Assembly (NCBI RefSeq): GCF_018141105.1 | Contig: NZ_CP054839.1 | Span: forward strand, 2,294,001 to 2,358,000 | Source: Saccharopolyspora erythraea | Lineage (GTDB): Bacteria; Actinomycetota; Actinomycetes; Mycobacteriales; Pseudonocardiaceae | Direction: 5' to 3' | Length of the DNA: 64,000 bases | Notes under the pieces: generated by a model | What the model was told of the DNA's origin: nothing | The model's database searches: none | The model's input: only the letters and a program-made list of their open reading frames with translations | Translations under genes and position numbers: made by a program | In this document: piece by piece, positions 18,891 through 27,674 of the stretch | How positions within the stretch are numbered: the stretch's first letter is position 1 | How the letters are laid out: each line of letters begins with the position of its first letter

Positions 18891-19859
18891 CTACAGCACC
18901 TCCCCCTGGCCGCGCATCGCGCGGCGGTAGACGGTGGCGAACACCAGCAGCACGGACAGGATCAGCACGCCGTAGGTGGAGGCGATGGCGAAGTCGCGGG
19001 TCGCGCCCGAGAAGAACCGCTCGAAGGCGTAGGTGACCAGGATCCGGGTGTGCGGGTTGTTCCCGGTCATCAGGTAGATCACCGGGAACATGTTGAACGT
19101 CCAGATCACGCCGAGCAGCACCACGCTCGACGACACCGTGCGCAGTCCCGGCAGCGTCACGTGCACGAACCGCTGCCACGGCGTGGCGCCGTCCATCTCG
19201 GCCGCCTCGTAGAGGTCGGCCGGGATGGCCTGGAGCCCGCCCAGCAGCGCCACCATCATGAACGGCACGCCCAGCCAGACGTTGACCACGACGACCGACA
19301 CCAGCGCCAGGTCCGACTGGCCCAGCCACACCTGGCCGGGCAGCCCGACCGCCTCCAGAGCCCAGTTGACCAACCCGTACTCGGAGTTGAACAGGTACTT
19401 CCAGGCGAACGCGCTGATGAACACCGGCACCGCCCACGGCAGGATGAGCAGAACCCGGTACAGGGTGCGAAAGCGCATCGGCCGGTTCAGCAGCACCGCC
19501 AGCGCGAGCCCGATCGTGTAGTGCAAGAACACGCACGCGAACGTCCAGATCAGCGTCCGTGCCAGGGTCGCCCAGAACGCGCCGTAGGACGGGTCGCCGG
19601 AGAGCACGTGGAAGTAGTTCTCCAGGCCGGTGATCTCGTAGCGGGCCGGCCGGTCCAGCACCGGGTTGGCGATGTTGTTGTCGTTGATGTCGGTGAAGCT
19701 GAAGTACAGGCCCTGCAACAGCGGGAACACCACGAGCACCCCGAGCACGACCACGACGGGCAGGACCATCGCGTAGACGAACCAGAAGCGCCCGAGGAAC
19801 GTCCGCACGCGCCCGGGTCTCCCGGCGAGCGCAACGGGTTTCTCGGCGGTGAGGGTCAT
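18891..19859 (-). CDS. Sugar ABC importer permease, MalF/AglF type
   Basis: A 322-residue channel subunit with six transmembrane segments, starting near residue 25. Between the first two segments is a periplasmic-type loop containing DINDNNIANPVLDRPARYEIT, read here in short form. The EAA loop is YEAAEMDGATPWQRFVHVTLP near residue 225. GGGAGGCAGCG precedes the ATG at 19859. It works as a heterodimer with the following permease and receives sugar from the lipoprotein encoded just upstream. Confidence 0.92.
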   Translation of the reverse strand: MTLTAEKPVALAGRPGRVRTFLGRFWFVYAMVLPVVVVLGVLVVFPLLQGLYFSFTDINDNNIANPVLDRPARYEITGLENYFHVLSGDPSYGAFWATLARTLIWTFACVFLHYTIGLALAVLLNRPMRFRTLYRVLLILPWAVPVFISAFAWKYLFNSEYGLVNWALEAVGLPGQVWLGQSDLALVSVVVVNVWLGVPFMMVALLGGLQAIPADLYEAAEMDGATPWQRFVHVTLPGLRTVSSSVVLLGVIWTFNMFPVIYLMTGNNPHTRILVTYAFERFFSGATRDFAIASTYGVLILSVLLVFATVYRRAMRGQGEVL

Positions 19860-19878
19860 CGCTGCCTCCCGTCGGCGC

Positions 19879-21117
19879 TCAGCGCTTGGCGTAGTCGGGG
19901 ACAACGGTGTCCTTGTAGAGCTTCGCCGTCTCGTCCAGCGTGGTCCTGGTGTCCTTGCGCCCGGCCAGGATGTCGGCGAAGGCGGTCTGCAGCGGGTCGA
20001 GCAGCTCGGCGCCCTCCGGGATCCACGCCCGGGAGTGGGCGCTGTCGACCATCGGCTTGAACGCGGCCACCATCCGGTTGCCGGTCACCGCGGGGGAGTC
20101 GTAGGCCGAGCGCCGCGTCGGCAGCAGCCCGAGCTTCTCGGCGATGGCGACCTGGTTCGGCGTGCTGCTCATGCACTCGACGAACTTCGTCGCGGCCTCG
20201 GTCGCGTCGCTGCCCTGCCGGACGACGTAGTCGTGTCCGCCTGCGGGGGAGGGCGTGGCCGAGCCGGGGACCTGGGCGATGCCGAGGTTGGCCGGGTCGG
20301 CGAACTCCGGCGACTCCAGGTACTCCGCGGCCGCCCACGGGCCGTCGACCACCATCGCGACCTCGCCGGAGGTGAACGCCGCCTTCATGTTGCCGTAGGA
20401 GTTCGGCTGGTCCAGCGCGGTGCGCGCGGCCCCGGCGTCGAGCAGGTCCTTGGCCATCTGCAGCCCGCGGACGCTCTCCGGGGAGTTGACCTCGATGGTC
20501 CGCGCCTGGGTGTCGACCATGTCGCCGCCGTAGGTGTAGAGGAACGGCAGCGCGTAGTACTCGTCGTTGTTGATGAAGAACGCCTTGTCGCCGCCGAGCT
20601 TCGGGGCGATGTCGCGCAGCTCCTCCCAGGACTTCGGCGGTGCGACACCGGCCTCGTCGAGCTTGCGCTTGTTGTAGAACAGCGCGAGCGTGTCGGTGAC
20701 CTGGGGGACGCCGTAGCCGCGCCCCTCGTACTTGGTGGATTCCAGCGGACCGGCGAGGAAGTCGCCGGTGTCGGTGCCCAGCGGGGTGCCGGAGAGGTCC
20801 TGGATCAGACCCGCTCGCGCGAGCTGGGCGACCCAGCCGACGTCGGCGCGCAGCACGTCCGGGCCCTGCCCGCCCTGGGCGGCGGTCTTGTAGTTGTTCA
20901 GGGCCTGGTCGAACGACACCGCCTCCACGGCGACCTCGTAGCCGCCGGTGCGGCCGCATTCGCGGGCGATCCCGGCGAACACCGAGCTCTCGGACGGGTT
21001 GCTGGTGTCCCAGTAGACGACGCGGTTGGCGTTGCCCGCGCCCGAGCCGCAAGCGGTGAGTGCGAGCGCGCTGACCAGGCCGAGTGCGGCGACGGTGGCG
21101 GTGGCCTTCGGTCTCAT
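19879..21117 (-). CDS. Sugar-binding lipoprotein of an ABC importer (MalE-like)
   Basis: A 412-residue solute-binding protein anchored at the cell surface. The signal peptide ends with the lipobox LTAC (Cys about residue 22). The body has family-1 binding protein features: GPDVLRADVGWVAQLARAG, VPQVTDTLALFYNKR, FTSGEVAMVVDGPW. Sequence and neighbours (GH13 enzymes and a LacI repressor) suggest an alpha-glucoside such as maltose or trehalose. The start at 21117 is MRPKATAT with GGGAGG upstream; the frame open beyond it covers the operator region. It is first in the transporter operon. Confidence 0.92.
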   Translation of the reverse strand: MRPKATATVAALGLVSALALTACGSGAGNANRVVYWDTSNPSESSVFAGIARECGRTGGYEVAVEAVSFDQALNNYKTAAQGGQGPDVLRADVGWVAQLARAGLIQDLSGTPLGTDTGDFLAGPLESTKYEGRGYGVPQVTDTLALFYNKRKLDEAGVAPPKSWEELRDIAPKLGGDKAFFINNDEYYALPFLYTYGGDMVDTQARTIEVNSPESVRGLQMAKDLLDAGAARTALDQPNSYGNMKAAFTSGEVAMVVDGPWAAAEYLESPEFADPANLGIAQVPGSATPSPAGGHDYVVRQGSDATEAATKFVECMSSTPNQVAIAEKLGLLPTRRSAYDSPAVTGNRMVAAFKPMVDSAHSRAWIPEGAELLDPLQTAFADILAGRKDTRTTLDETAKLYKDTVVPDYAKR

Positions 21118-21136
21118 GAGGCGGTGTCCTCCCAGC

Positions 21137-21154
21137 TTTGCAAAAACTTGCGAG
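21137..21154. promoter_or_regulatory. Operator-like site upstream of the sugar-binding protein gene
   Basis: TTTGCAAAAACTTGCGAG lies 20 bases before the binding-protein start. It shares 14 of 18 bases, all in TTTGCAAAA and TTGCG, with the site at 21248 and looks like a LacI-family operator. The neighbouring LacI gene is the expected reader. Confidence 0.6.
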
Positions 21155-21247
21155 TACCTGGCCGTAAATTGCATACCCGAAATGTGAGAGGAGTCAAGGT
21201 TTTTCGGATGTTCACCGAGCGAGATCCGGAGTCGCGTCAGGTCAACG

Positions 21248-21265
21248 TTTGCAAAAGGTTGCGCC
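21248..21265. promoter_or_regulatory. Operator-like site upstream of the LacI gene
   Basis: TTTGCAAAAGGTTGCGCC lies 54 bases before the LacI start and pairs with the site at 21137. One copy near each of two divergent genes suggests joint control and autoregulation. Confidence 0.6.
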
Positions 21266-21319
21266 ACCGTGCAGGATTGTGGGCGCAACACCGCCGTCGG
21301 CGAGGAGGAACGATCTGAA

Positions 21320-22345
21320 GTGGCGGGTCTGTCGGATATCGCCAAGGCTGCCGGAGTCAGCGTGTCGACGGTCAGCCGGGTGCTCAACCGCCGGGCGGGC
21401 ATCAAGGAGGACACCCGCCAGCGAGTGCTGGCCGTGCTCAACGAGATGCCGCACACCGCGCGCGGCATCGGTGCGCTGCGCCGCACCGGCGTGATCGGCC
21501 TGCTGGTGCCGGAGCTGTCCAACCCGGTGTTCCCGGCCTTCGCCGAGGCCCTGGAGGCGCGCGCGGTCGGCGCGGGCTACGCCTCGCTGCTGTGCAACAC
21601 CCGCGTCGGGATGAGCGAGGAGGACTACGTCCGGATGCTCATCGCCCGCGGGGTGGAGGGCATGATCTTCGTGTCGCCGGAGATCGCCAACACCGAGGGC
21701 GAGCAGCGCATCAGCCGCAGCTATTACGAGAAGCTGCTGGCCGACGGCGTGCGCATGGTCTTCGTCAACGGCGGTGCGCCGACGCTGGACGTGCCCGACG
21801 TCGCCGTCGACGAGCACCTGGCCGGCTACGCCGCCACCCGCCACCTGCTCGACCTCGGGCACCGGCGGATCGGCTTCGTCAGCGGCCCCGCCCGCGCGGT
21901 GCCCTCGCGGCTCAAGCGCGCCGGATGGGCCGCGGCGCTGGAGGAGGCCGACGTCGCCGCGGACCCGCGGCTGGTCGCGCACGCGCCGTTCGGAGCGGAG
22001 GGCGGCGCGCAGGCCATGGCCGAACTGCTCGACACCGCGGGCCCCACCGCGGTTATGTGCTCGTCGGACGTCATGGCGCTCGGCGCGATGCGCGAGGCCA
22101 AGCGCCGCGGACTGGCCACCCCGGAGGACCTCTCGGTGGTCGGCTTCGACGACATCGCGCTGGCCTCCTACTGCCAGCCCGCGCTGACGACGCTGGCGCA
22201 GCCGATCGAGGAGATGGCCGCCGCGGCGGTGGACGAGCTCTCCCGCCGCCTCGACCCGGACCAGCCCGGCCGCGCGACGACGAGCTTCAGCCGGATGTTC
22301 CGCCCGAACCTGGTGGTCCGGGAGTCCACCGCCGCGCCGCGCTGA
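21320..22345 (+). CDS. LacI-family transcriptional regulator of sugar use
   Basis: A 341-residue regulator. The helix-turn-helix is LSDIAKAAGVSVSTVSRVLN (residues 3-22), followed by a hinge with an unusual RRAGIKEDTRQ. The effector domain is of periplasmic-binding-protein type: IGLLVPELSNPVF, DVAVDEHLAGYAATRHLLDLGHRRIGFVSG in parts, and CSSDVMALGAM. The start is GTG at 21320 with AGGAGG eleven bases upstream. Divergent from the sugar importer and followed by a GH13 alpha-glucosidase, it most likely represses both until an alpha-glucoside binds. Confidence 0.93.
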   Translation: MAGLSDIAKAAGVSVSTVSRVLNRRAGIKEDTRQRVLAVLNEMPHTARGIGALRRTGVIGLLVPELSNPVFPAFAEALEARAVGAGYASLLCNTRVGMSEEDYVRMLIARGVEGMIFVSPEIANTEGEQRISRSYYEKLLADGVRMVFVNGGAPTLDVPDVAVDEHLAGYAATRHLLDLGHRRIGFVSGPARAVPSRLKRAGWAAALEEADVAADPRLVAHAPFGAEGGAQAMAELLDTAGPTAVMCSSDVMALGAMREAKRRGLATPEDLSVVGFDDIALASYCQPALTTLAQPIEEMAAAAVDELSRRLDPDQPGRATTSFSRMFRPNLVVRESTAAPR

Positions 22346-22455
22346 CCGCCGCGGGGCGAATCGCTTGCAGGAGAAGTCGGAGTTCCGGCCTCCACGCGCG
22401 TGCGCGCGGCCGGAGCCGACCGCCACATCGGCGGGAACCGTGGGAAGGGGTACTG

Positions 22456-24036
22456 GTGCTCAGGGGTGCGGGAGTGCGCGGAACGGCCGCCGACTGGTGG
22501 CGCGACGCGGTGGTGTACCAGGTCTACGTCCGCAGCTTCGCCGACGCCGACGGCGATGGGATCGGCGATCTGGCGGGCGTGCGCGCCAGGCTGCCGTACC
22601 TGGTGGAGCTGGGCGTGGACGCGGTCTGGCTCACGCCTTTCTACCCGTCGCCGATGGCCGACGGCGGCTACGACGTCGCCGACTACTGCGACGTCGACCC
22701 GATGTTCGGCACGCTCGCCGACTTCGACGAGCTGCTGGCGCGGGCGCACTCGCTCGGCCTGAAGGTGATCGTCGACGTCGTGCCCAACCACACCTCCGAC
22801 GCGCACCCGTGGTTCGCCGAGGCGCTGGAAGCCGGGCCGGGCGACCCGGCGCGGGAGCGGTACCTGTTCCGCGACGGACGGGGTGAGAAGGGAGAGCTGC
22901 CGCCCAACGACTGGGAGTCGATCTTCGGCGGTCCGGCGTGGACCCGCGTCGCCGACGGCCAGTGGTACCTGCACCTGTTCGCCCCCGAGCAGCCCGACCT
23001 GAACTGGCGCAACCCGCAGATCCGCGCGGAGTTCCGCAAGGTGCTGGGGTTCTGGCTGGACCGCGGGGTCGACGGCTTCCGGATCGACGTCGCGCACGGC
23101 ATGATCAAGCACCCCGACCTGCCCGACACCGGGCTGCACCAGCAGATCTCCCTGCTCGGCCGGGCCGAGCTGCCCTACTTCGACCAGGACGAGGTGCACG
23201 GCATCTACCGGGAGTGGCGCGAGCTGCTGGACTCCTACGAGGGCGCCCGCATCGGGGTGGCCGAGGCGTGGGCCCCCACCAGCAGCCGCCTGGCCCGCTA
23301 CGTGCGCCCGGACGAGCTGCACCAGGCGTTCAACATGGCGCTGCTGGAGTCGCCGTGGTCGGCCGACGGCTTCCGCTCGGTCATCGACGACTCGCTCGCG
23401 GCCAACGACGCCGTCGGGGCCACCACGACCTGGGTGCTGGGCAACCACGACGTCAAGCGCCCGGTGACCCGCTACGGCGACGGTGAGACCGGCCTGCGCC
23501 GGGCGCGGGCGGCGGCGCTGCTCAGCTTCGCGCTGCCCGGCTCGGTCTACGTCTACCAGGGCGAGGAGCTGGGGCTTCCGGAGGTGCTGGACCTGCCGGA
23601 GGAGGTGCTGCAGGACCCGGTGTGGGAGCGCTCCGGGCGCACCGACCGGGGCCGCGACGGCTGCCGCGTCCCGATCCCGTGGGAGGGTGCCGACGCGCCG
23701 TTCGGGTTCGGCCCGGCCGGGAGCTGGCTGCCCGTCCCGCCCGGCTGGGCGCGGCTCTCGGTCGAGGCGCAGCGCGACCGCGGCGACTCGGTGCTGTCGA
23801 CCTACCGCGAGGCGCTCGCGCTGCGGCGCGAGCTCGGCCCGGACGGTCTGGAGTGGATGGACGCCCCCGCGGGCGTCCTGGCCTTCCGGCGCGGCCCGGG
23901 ATTCGTGTGCGCGCTGAACCTCGGCTCCGAGCCGGTGTCGCTAAACCTCCCGGGACGGCTGCTGTGCCGCAGCGACGCGGGCACCGACTGGTCCGGTGTG
24001 CTCCCCGTCGACACCGCCGTCTGGCTGGCGGGCTGA
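22456..24036 (+). CDS. Alpha-glucosidase, GH13 (cytosolic)
   Basis: Hydrolyses imported alpha-glucosides to glucose. The protein has 526 residues and no signal peptide. It begins with WWRDAVVYQVYVRSFADADG, the usual start of oligo-1,6- and alpha-glucosidases. Catalytic residues are D211 (GFRIDVAHG), E270 (VAEAW) and D332 (LGNHD). The C-domain ends in VDTAVWLAG. The start is GTG at 22456 with GAAGGGG five bases before it; a second GTG at 22474 is possible. It follows the LacI gene by 110 bases and probably acts after the importer on the other strand. Confidence 0.93.
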   Translation: MLRGAGVRGTAADWWRDAVVYQVYVRSFADADGDGIGDLAGVRARLPYLVELGVDAVWLTPFYPSPMADGGYDVADYCDVDPMFGTLADFDELLARAHSLGLKVIVDVVPNHTSDAHPWFAEALEAGPGDPARERYLFRDGRGEKGELPPNDWESIFGGPAWTRVADGQWYLHLFAPEQPDLNWRNPQIRAEFRKVLGFWLDRGVDGFRIDVAHGMIKHPDLPDTGLHQQISLLGRAELPYFDQDEVHGIYREWRELLDSYEGARIGVAEAWAPTSSRLARYVRPDELHQAFNMALLESPWSADGFRSVIDDSLAANDAVGATTTWVLGNHDVKRPVTRYGDGETGLRRARAAALLSFALPGSVYVYQGEELGLPEVLDLPEEVLQDPVWERSGRTDRGRDGCRVPIPWEGADAPFGFGPAGSWLPVPPGWARLSVEAQRDRGDSVLSTYREALALRRELGPDGLEWMDAPAGVLAFRRGPGFVCALNLGSEPVSLNLPGRLLCRSDAGTDWSGVLPVDTAVWLAG

Positions 24037-24143
24037 CCGGCGAGTCCGGTGGGGAATGATTCACCGAAAATCCTCCCAATAGGTCTATTTCTTGCCGGAG
24101 CCGCGTGGTCACATCGATACCCCTGCACACGAGGAGGTAGTCG

Positions 24144-24995
24144 ATGACCATCTTGCGGCGATTAGCCGTCGGCGCCGCGGCACTGGCGCTCGCGGGGCTG
24201 GGCGTGGTCGGCATCGGGCAGACGCCCGCGTCGGCCGCGCCCAACTTCCAGGTGCCCTTCGCCTGCGGTGTCACCGTCACCGCGGCCACGTTCAGCGGCC
24301 ACAACCCGCCGAACTCGGTCGACTTCCAGAAGAGCGGCATCACCGGCATGCCGGTGCTCGCCTCAGCCGCGGGCAAGGTCACCAGGGTGGCCAACGAGGG
24401 CGACACCAGCTACGGGCGCTGGGTCGAGATCGACCACGGTGCCGGCTGGACCACCCGCTACGCGCACCTGAACAGCCAGACGGTCTCGGTCGGCCAGCAG
24501 GTCGCCCTCGGCGCCAAGATCGGCACCGCCGGTGCGACCGGTGGCGTGACCGGACCCCACCTGCACTTCGAACAGCGCCTCAACGGCACCGCCCAGAAGG
24601 CCAAGCTCGACGGCGTCGCGGTCCCGTACTACGGCCACACCGACTTCACCAGCAAGAACAACTGCAGCGGCAACCCCTACACGCCCACCGAGGTGTGCGG
24701 CGCCGGCTACAGCGTGATCGACCAGCAGGCGCTGGGCGGGGCGGGCACCACCTACCTGCTCTACAACGCGTCCAACTCCAACAACTGCGTTGTCACGCTG
24801 AAGTCCAGGTCGCTGGGCACGGCGTCGGCGGCCTCGGCGTTCCTGGAGGTGAAGGGGACCGCGCGGGTCACCGACAGCGGCAACTTCACCTACTACGCCG
24901 GCCCGGTGCGCAAGGTCGCCAAGGCCACCTGCGTGAAGTGGGGCGGCTCGGTCGGCTCGGAGTCCTACACCAGCCCGTTCGAGCACTGCGACTAG
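24144..24995 (+). CDS. Secreted M23 peptidase fused to a spore-associated-protein-like domain
   Basis: A secreted cell-wall peptidase of 283 residues. Residues 1-32 form a signal peptide ending in ASAA. The M23 (LytM) domain spans about 36-165. Zinc ligands are H53 and D60 (GHNPPNSVD) and H141 in PHLHFE; H108 (YAHL) and H139 complete the active site. The C-terminal part (178-283) starts NPYTPTEVCGAGY and has GTTYLLYNA, NCVVTLK, NFTYYAGPV and CVKWGG. That part resembles spore-associated protein A of Streptomyces as I recall it. GAGGAGG precedes the ATG. It may act during envelope remodelling; this is inferred. Repeat R2 follows. Confidence 0.88.
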   Translation: MTILRRLAVGAAALALAGLGVVGIGQTPASAAPNFQVPFACGVTVTAATFSGHNPPNSVDFQKSGITGMPVLASAAGKVTRVANEGDTSYGRWVEIDHGAGWTTRYAHLNSQTVSVGQQVALGAKIGTAGATGGVTGPHLHFEQRLNGTAQKAKLDGVAVPYYGHTDFTSKNNCSGNPYTPTEVCGAGYSVIDQQALGGAGTTYLLYNASNSNNCVVTLKSRSLGTASAASAFLEVKGTARVTDSGNFTYYAGPVRKVAKATCVKWGGSVGSESYTSPFEHCD

Positions 24996-25015
24996 GCAGA
25001 ACCTCGTTCCTGTCC

Positions 25016-25195
25016 TTGAACTCGCCTTGCGTGGCGGTTCCGGTGGCGGAACCTCAGGCGTCCTCTGGCTCCGGGATCTTTTTCTGACGTATCACCCATA
25101 CGCTGCGAAAAAGCTGTCCTCGCCAGAGGACGTCTGAGAACCCGCGGCGGTGCCGGTTGCGGGGGTGGGCCAAGCGGCTGCGCCGCTTCGAAGAC
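25016..25195 (+). repeat. Interspersed palindromic element, copy R2
   Basis: Starts TTGAACTCGCCTT and ends TTCGAAGACC, between convergent genes. Outer hairpin arms are 25052-25069 and 25122-25138; inner arms CTTTTTC (25078-25084) and GAAAAAG (25107-25113); apical stem CGTAT/ATACG with loop CACCC. It ends four bases before the stop codon of the minus-strand glutaminase gene. Confidence 0.9.
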
Positions 25196-25198
25196 CCG

Positions 25199-26104
25199 CT
25201 AGAAGACGGACCAGCCGGTCAGGGTGGTGAAGTGGTCGAGGGCGGCCACGCCCGCCACCGAGTTGCCGCGCCGGTCCAGTCCGGGGCTCCACACCGCGAC
25301 AGCGCAGCGCCCCGGCACGATCGCCAGGATGCCGCCGCCCACGCCGCTCTTGCCCGGGATCCCGACGTGGTAGGCGAACTCCCCGGCGGCGTCGTAGGTC
25401 CCGCAGGTCAGCATGATCGCGTTGATCCGCTTGGCCTGGCTGCGGCTGAGGTGGCCGGTGCCGTCGCGGCGCACCCCGTGCCGGGCCAGGAACAGCCCGG
25501 CCTGCGCCAGGTCGCGGCAGCTCATCGCGATCGAGCACTGCCGGACGTACTGGTCGATCACCTCGTCCACCGGGTTGCGCATGTTGCCGTAGGACGCCAT
25601 GAAGTGCGCCAGCGCCAGGTTGCGGTCGGCGTTGGCCCGCTCCGAGATCGCCACCTCGTCGTCGACCGGCAGCGCCGGGTTCGCGCTCTCGGTCCGCAGG
25701 AACTCCAGCAGCGCGGCGACCGCGTCGCCGGTGAGGGAGATGAGCTGGTCGGTGACCGCCAGCGCACCGGCGTTGATGAACGGGTTCCGCGGGATGCCGC
25801 GCTCGTGTTCCAGCTGCACCAGGGAGTTGAACGGGTTGCCCGACGGCTCCCGCCCCACCCGGCGCCACAGTGTGTCGTCGCCTTCGGCGAGCACCATCGC
25901 GAGCGTGAAGACCTTGGAGATGCTCTGCATCGAGAACGGCGTCTCCCAGTCGCCCGCGCCGTGCACGCCGCCGTCCACCTCGGCCACCCCGATGCCGAAC
26001 CGGTCCGGAGCCACCCGGGCCAGCGCGGGGATGTAGTCGGCGACCTCCCCGCTCCCGCGCAGCGGGGCGATCGCGTCGGTGATGCGTTCGAGCAGCGGTG
26101 ACAT
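25199..26104 (-). CDS. glsA: Glutaminase, serine-dependent beta-lactamase fold
   Basis: Converts glutamine to glutamate and ammonia in the cytosol. The 301-residue protein has the catalytic SxxK motif in FSMQSISKVF (S61, K64), IPRNPFINAGAL and YGNMRNPVDEV. GIPGKSGVGGGILAIVPGR is the conserved C-terminal loop. I chose ATG 26104 (MSPLLERITDAIAPL), which matches the family N-terminus; a GTG at 26131 adds nine residues and is possible, since the ribosome site here is weak. It follows the monooxygenase gene by 40 bases on the same strand and may share its transcript. Confidence 0.92.
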   Translation of the reverse strand: MSPLLERITDAIAPLRGSGEVADYIPALARVAPDRFGIGVAEVDGGVHGAGDWETPFSMQSISKVFTLAMVLAEGDDTLWRRVGREPSGNPFNSLVQLEHERGIPRNPFINAGALAVTDQLISLTGDAVAALLEFLRTESANPALPVDDEVAISERANADRNLALAHFMASYGNMRNPVDEVIDQYVRQCSIAMSCRDLAQAGLFLARHGVRRDGTGHLSRSQAKRINAIMLTCGTYDAAGEFAYHVGIPGKSGVGGGILAIVPGRCAVAVWSPGLDRRGNSVAGVAALDHFTTLTGWSVF

Positions 26105-26144
26105 CTCCACCAGAGCATGGTGGCGGATCACGCGGGCGGACGGC

Positions 26145-27674
26145 TCAGCGGTCGGCCGAGAGCACCGAGCCGAGCGCGTCGGCGACCGCGCTCAGCGGAT
26201 CGACGGGGAAGTGCTCGCAGCGCCAGGCGACGGTGGCGTCCGGTCGCAGCAGCGCGGCGCCGTCGGTCAGGTCGTAGGCGGCGGCGATGCGGTCGCGGTC
26301 GGCGCCGCCGGGCACGACCGCCAGCGCGACACCGGCGCGCGCGGCCGCCTCCACCGCGGGTGCCGACCACGCCGGGTCGGGGCTGACGAGCGCGAACCCG
26401 TTCCGGGCGAGGTCGAGGGTGGACGTGCGGCCGTCGTCGAGCCAGCAGTGCGGGGCACGCCGCCCGGGGGAAGCGGGTGCGTCCCACCGCTCGCAGAGCA
26501 GCACGGCGTCGGACCGATAGGGATCACCGAGCAGCGCCGCGTCGTCCTTGCGCCGGGCCGGCAGCTCGGTTCGCCAGCGAAGCCAGCCGGGGTCGGCGCG
26601 GACGGTCGCCACCGCCGCGCGGTCGCGCTCCACGTGCCGCTCCGCGCTGGGCCGCCGCTCCTGCTCGTAGGTGTCGAGCAGCCGGGACCCGGCATGCCCG
26701 CGCAGCACGGCGGCCAGCTTCCACGCCAGGTTGTCCGCGTCCTGCACCCCCAGGTTCAGCCCCGAACCGCTGAACGGCGACACCAGGTGCGCGGCGTCTC
26801 CGGCCAGGAAGACCCGGTCGTTGCCGAACCACGGCGCCACCGCGCTGCGCATCGTCCAGTCGGCGGTCTCAAGGACGTCGACCGCGACATCGGCCCCGAC
26901 CGCGGTCCGGACGGCGCCCGCCGGGTCCGTGCGCGCCAGCGGGTCGGCGCCGTCGTGGATCTGGTTGAACGTCCACCGGTCCGGCTGCGCGGCGGGCTGG
27001 AGGAAGCCGCGGACGCCGCCGTGGTCGAGGAAGTAGATCGTGCTGCCGAGTCCGGCCACCAGCGGGCCGAGGTCGGCCTCGAACAGCACGAGGGTGTTGG
27101 CCACCGGCGGATCGGCGGGGGCGAGCTCTGCCGGACCGCCGAACGTCTCCCGGACGGCGCTGTGCGCGCCGTCGGCGCCGACGAGGTAGCGGCCTCGCAG
27201 CACCTGCCCACCGGACGTGCGGACCTCCACGCCGTCGTCGTCACCGCGGGCGCCGGCCACCTCGGTGCCCGGCAGGAACCGGATGCGGGCATCAGCCAGC
27301 ACCCTGGCCAGGAGGACGCCTTCCACGACGTCCTGCGGGCACACGACCGTGGTGCACGGGCTCAGCTCCGCCCGCGCACCGTGCCGCGCCGTCTGGTCGG
27401 TGTGCCCGGCGCGGGCGTCGGCGAGGGTGGCGGCGAAGGTGAAGGGCAACCGGATCCGTTCCGACGCCAGCGCCGCGGCGCTGATCTCGTCGGCCACGCC
27501 CAGCGCGCGGAAGATCTCCATCGAGCGCAGCGTGACCGCGCGCGCCTTCGGGGTGGACGAAGGCTCCGACCGGCGTTCGACGACGGTGCACGACACCCCG
27601 AAATGGGCGAGCAGCAGGGCGGTCGTGAGGCCGGTGGGGCCGCCGCCCGCGATCAGGACCTGGTCGTTCATCAT
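26145..27674 (-). CDS. FAD-dependent aromatic hydroxylase (PheA/TfdB type)
   Basis: A 509-residue flavin monooxygenase that hydroxylates aromatic rings with NAD(P)H and oxygen. The FAD-binding GGGPTG is at residues 10-15, the DG motif in YLVGADGAHSAVRE and the GD motif in VFLAGDAAHLVSPFSGSGLN. A thioredoxin-like C-terminal domain (about 400-509) matches phenol hydroxylases and polyketide hydroxylases. Its ATG overlaps the stop of the ABC permease by four bases (ATGA), so it is coupled to the importer. This suggests the imported compound or a product of it is the substrate; the compound is unknown. Confidence 0.9.
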   Translation of the reverse strand: MMNDQVLIAGGGPTGLTTALLLAHFGVSCTVVERRSEPSSTPKARAVTLRSMEIFRALGVADEISAAALASERIRLPFTFAATLADARAGHTDQTARHGARAELSPCTTVVCPQDVVEGVLLARVLADARIRFLPGTEVAGARGDDDGVEVRTSGGQVLRGRYLVGADGAHSAVRETFGGPAELAPADPPVANTLVLFEADLGPLVAGLGSTIYFLDHGGVRGFLQPAAQPDRWTFNQIHDGADPLARTDPAGAVRTAVGADVAVDVLETADWTMRSAVAPWFGNDRVFLAGDAAHLVSPFSGSGLNLGVQDADNLAWKLAAVLRGHAGSRLLDTYEQERRPSAERHVERDRAAVATVRADPGWLRWRTELPARRKDDAALLGDPYRSDAVLLCERWDAPASPGRRAPHCWLDDGRTSTLDLARNGFALVSPDPAWSAPAVEAAARAGVALAVVPGGADRDRIAAAYDLTDGAALLRPDATVAWRCEHFPVDPLSAVADALGSVLSADR

